Positions 60,810-64,000 of a stretch of DNA of 64,000 bases are shown here, piece by piece. The notes beneath the pieces were generated by a model, which was given only the letters and a program-made list of their open reading frames with translations, was not told the DNA's origin and ran no database searches. Source of the stretch: Lachnospiraceae bacterium. Lineage in GTDB: Bacteria; Bacillota_A; Clostridia; Lachnospirales; Lachnospiraceae. A program made the translations under genes and the position numbers. Every line of letters begins with the position of its first letter. The stretch's first letter is position 1. The stretch is taken from positions 1 to 64,000 of the forward strand of contig JAETQR010000020.1 in NCBI GenBank assembly GCA_021770615.1, in the 5' to 3' direction.

Positions 60810-61882
60810 TCATTCATTCTGTAGAGTTGTTGAATTTTCGTAATTATGAGAGAGAAATATTCCATTTTGATCCTGAGACGAATGTACTTTTTGGAGATAA
60901 TGCCCAGGGAAAGACAAATGTACTGGAAGCAATTTATCTTTGTTCGACGACCAGATCCCATAAAGGAAGCAAAGACAGGGAAATGATCCGGCTTGGTATG
61001 GATGAATCTCATCTTAGGATGGTCGTCAAAAAGGAAGGAATCGACCATAAGATTGACATTCATTTGAAAAGAAATAAATCAAAAGGGATCGCAGTGGATG
61101 GAATACCAGTGAAACGCAGTGGAGAACTTCTCGGGATTTCTAATATTGTTTTTTTTTCTCCGGAGGATCTGGCAATCATTCAAAATGGACCGGATGCCAG
61201 ACGAAGATTTATTGATATGGAACTATGTCAACTCGATAAAATGTATTTGTTTTATCTGACAAAATATAAACATGTTCTCAGACAACGAAATGAACTTCTC
61301 AAACAAATCAGTATAAATTCTGAATTAATGGACACACTGGATATATGGAATAGTAAATTGATCGAATATGGTACATATGTCATAAGTGCGAGAAAAGATT
61401 TTGTAGAAAAATTAAATGGATATATGAAAGATATCCATAAAAGCCTTACCGGAGACAGAGAGACGATCAGCCTGATCTATGAACCGGATGTGCGGGCGGA
61501 AGATTTTAGTCAAAAACTGATTTTATCAGAACAAAAGGATTTGTTTACAAAAACAACAAATACAGGGCCTCACAGAGATGATCTTTCTTTTATTTCTGAA
61601 AAAAAAGATCTCAGAAAATACGGATCCAGGGGGCAGCAGAGAACCGGTGCATTATCTTTGAAATTAACTGAGATAAAAATTGTAGAAGAGAAAACAGGAG
61701 AGAAACCAATTTTACTATTGGATGATGTATTATCTGAATTAGACAGGAACCGGCAAAATTATTTGTTAGAACATATAAAAGGAATACAGACAATTATTAC
61801 TTGTACAGGTCTGGAAGAGTTTATAAAAAATGGAATTAATATCCAGAAAACTTTTGAGATCGAATCTGGTACAGTAAAATGA
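60806..61882 (+). CDS. recF: DNA replication/repair protein RecF
   Basis: 358 aa. SMC-like ATPase: Walker A GDNAQGKTN (30-38), signature SRGQQRTGALSLKL and Walker B ILLLDDVLSELD. It helps RecO/R load RecA at gaps. It is coupled to yaaA and 29 bases ahead of gyrB. Confidence 0.97.
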   Translation: MIIHSVELLNFRNYEREIFHFDPETNVLFGDNAQGKTNVLEAIYLCSTTRSHKGSKDREMIRLGMDESHLRMVVKKEGIDHKIDIHLKRNKSKGIAVDGIPVKRSGELLGISNIVFFSPEDLAIIQNGPDARRRFIDMELCQLDKMYLFYLTKYKHVLRQRNELLKQISINSELMDTLDIWNSKLIEYGTYVISARKDFVEKLNGYMKDIHKSLTGDRETISLIYEPDVRAEDFSQKLILSEQKDLFTKTTNTGPHRDDLSFISEKKDLRKYGSRGQQRTGALSLKLTEIKIVEEKTGEKPILLLDDVLSELDRNRQNYLLEHIKGIQTIITCTGLEEFIKNGINIQKTFEIESGTVK

Positions 61883-61908
61883 GCATTTGCGAATGGAGGC
61901 AGAATTAA

Positions 61909-63837
<1,929 letters not shown>

Positions 63838-63857
63838 TAGAAAGGACAGTATAAAAC

Positions 63858-64000
63858 ATGGATGAAAATATTTTCGATAAGGACAATGATTCTGTGGACG
63901 CAATAAAACCGATCGACCTCAGGAAGACCATGGAAACATCCTACATAGATTATGCCATGTCAGTTATTGCATCCAGGGCGCTCCCTGATGTAAGGGATGG
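63858..64000 (+). CDS. gyrA: DNA gyrase subunit A, 5' end only
   Basis: 47 codons are visible before the window ends. After a short variable start ([13 protein letters not shown]) the typical [20 protein letters not shown] appears, which is the GyrA N-terminus. AAAGGAC precedes the ATG at 63858. The catalytic Tyr lies beyond the window. Confidence 0.97.
   Translation, partial: MDENIFDKDNDSVDAIKPIDLRKTMETSYIDYAMSVIASRALPDVRD

Overview
The window spans a chromosomal replication origin and about 57 kb of its left flank. It most likely comes from a xylan-degrading member of the Lachnospiraceae (Clostridia). The evidence is: the low-GC Firmicutes origin order rpmH-rnpA-yidD-yidC-jag-mnmE-mnmG-rsmG-parA-parB facing dnaA-dnaN-S4-recF-gyrB-gyrA; strong AGGAGG-type ribosome binding sites with frequent TTG/GTG starts; consensus parS sites; two secreted GH10 xylanases; and secreted proteins carrying Lys-rich Ig-like domains and Pro/Thr/Ser linkers. 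The species is not identified.

Layout. (1) 1-6.8 kb: the 5' end of a group II intron lies directly behind a terminator. It is followed by a xylan locus in which a 507-aa GH10 xylanase, two small secreted or membrane proteins, an XRE repressor, an AraC activator and a 930-aa modular GH10 xylanase lie side by side. (2) 6.9-11.6 kb: an MBOAT O-acyltransferase with its SGNH partner, a guanine/nucleoside deaminase and an AlbA_2 (Schlafen-like) regulator. (3) 11.7-23.5 kb: an accessory surface cluster on the minus strand. It holds a 1079-aa multi-module binding protein, a Cys-rich LRR protein with near-identical 63-bp repeats, a BspA-like LRR_5 protein, a 475-aa HTH-like cytoplasmic protein, a PASTA Ser/Thr kinase and a small membrane protein. 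Four of its transcription units share one nearly invariant 5' element (core TGAAAAAAACGGAAAA plus TTCCG). The element doubles as the start of tiny ORFs beginning MKKTE, and it is the most unusual signal in the window.

(4) 23.5-30 kb: two DUF4143 ATPases, two AlgX-like acyltransferase proteins, a 57-aa acidic protein and a DUF1186/SEC-C protein. (5) 30-34 kb: purine synthesis split into a stand-alone AICAR transformylase and a PurO-type IMP cyclohydrolase led by a ZTP riboswitch. An AbiF-type HEPN defence gene with its own promoter and structured leader RNA sits between them. (6) 34-41 kb: a YhaN/YhaO (SbcCD-like) pair, a Yip1-like membrane protein, a coiled-coil protein, a D,D-carboxypeptidase and an HD-GYP protein. 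(7) 41-48 kb: a GLUG/DUF6273 surface protein divergent from an AgrC/AgrA-like two-component system, then trmB and an AI-2E-type permease. (8) 48.5-64 kb: tRNA-Lys(CUU), the chromosome partition genes with two parS sites, and the origin core up to the truncated gyrA.

How the parts fit: genes on both sides of the origin are transcribed away from it. Sensing genes (AraC/XRE, GHKL/LytTR, PASTA kinase) lie beside secreted carbohydrate-active or surface proteins, which suggests a fibre- or host-surface-associated lifestyle. Many start codons below were moved inward from the longest ORF because a good ribosome binding site decides them.
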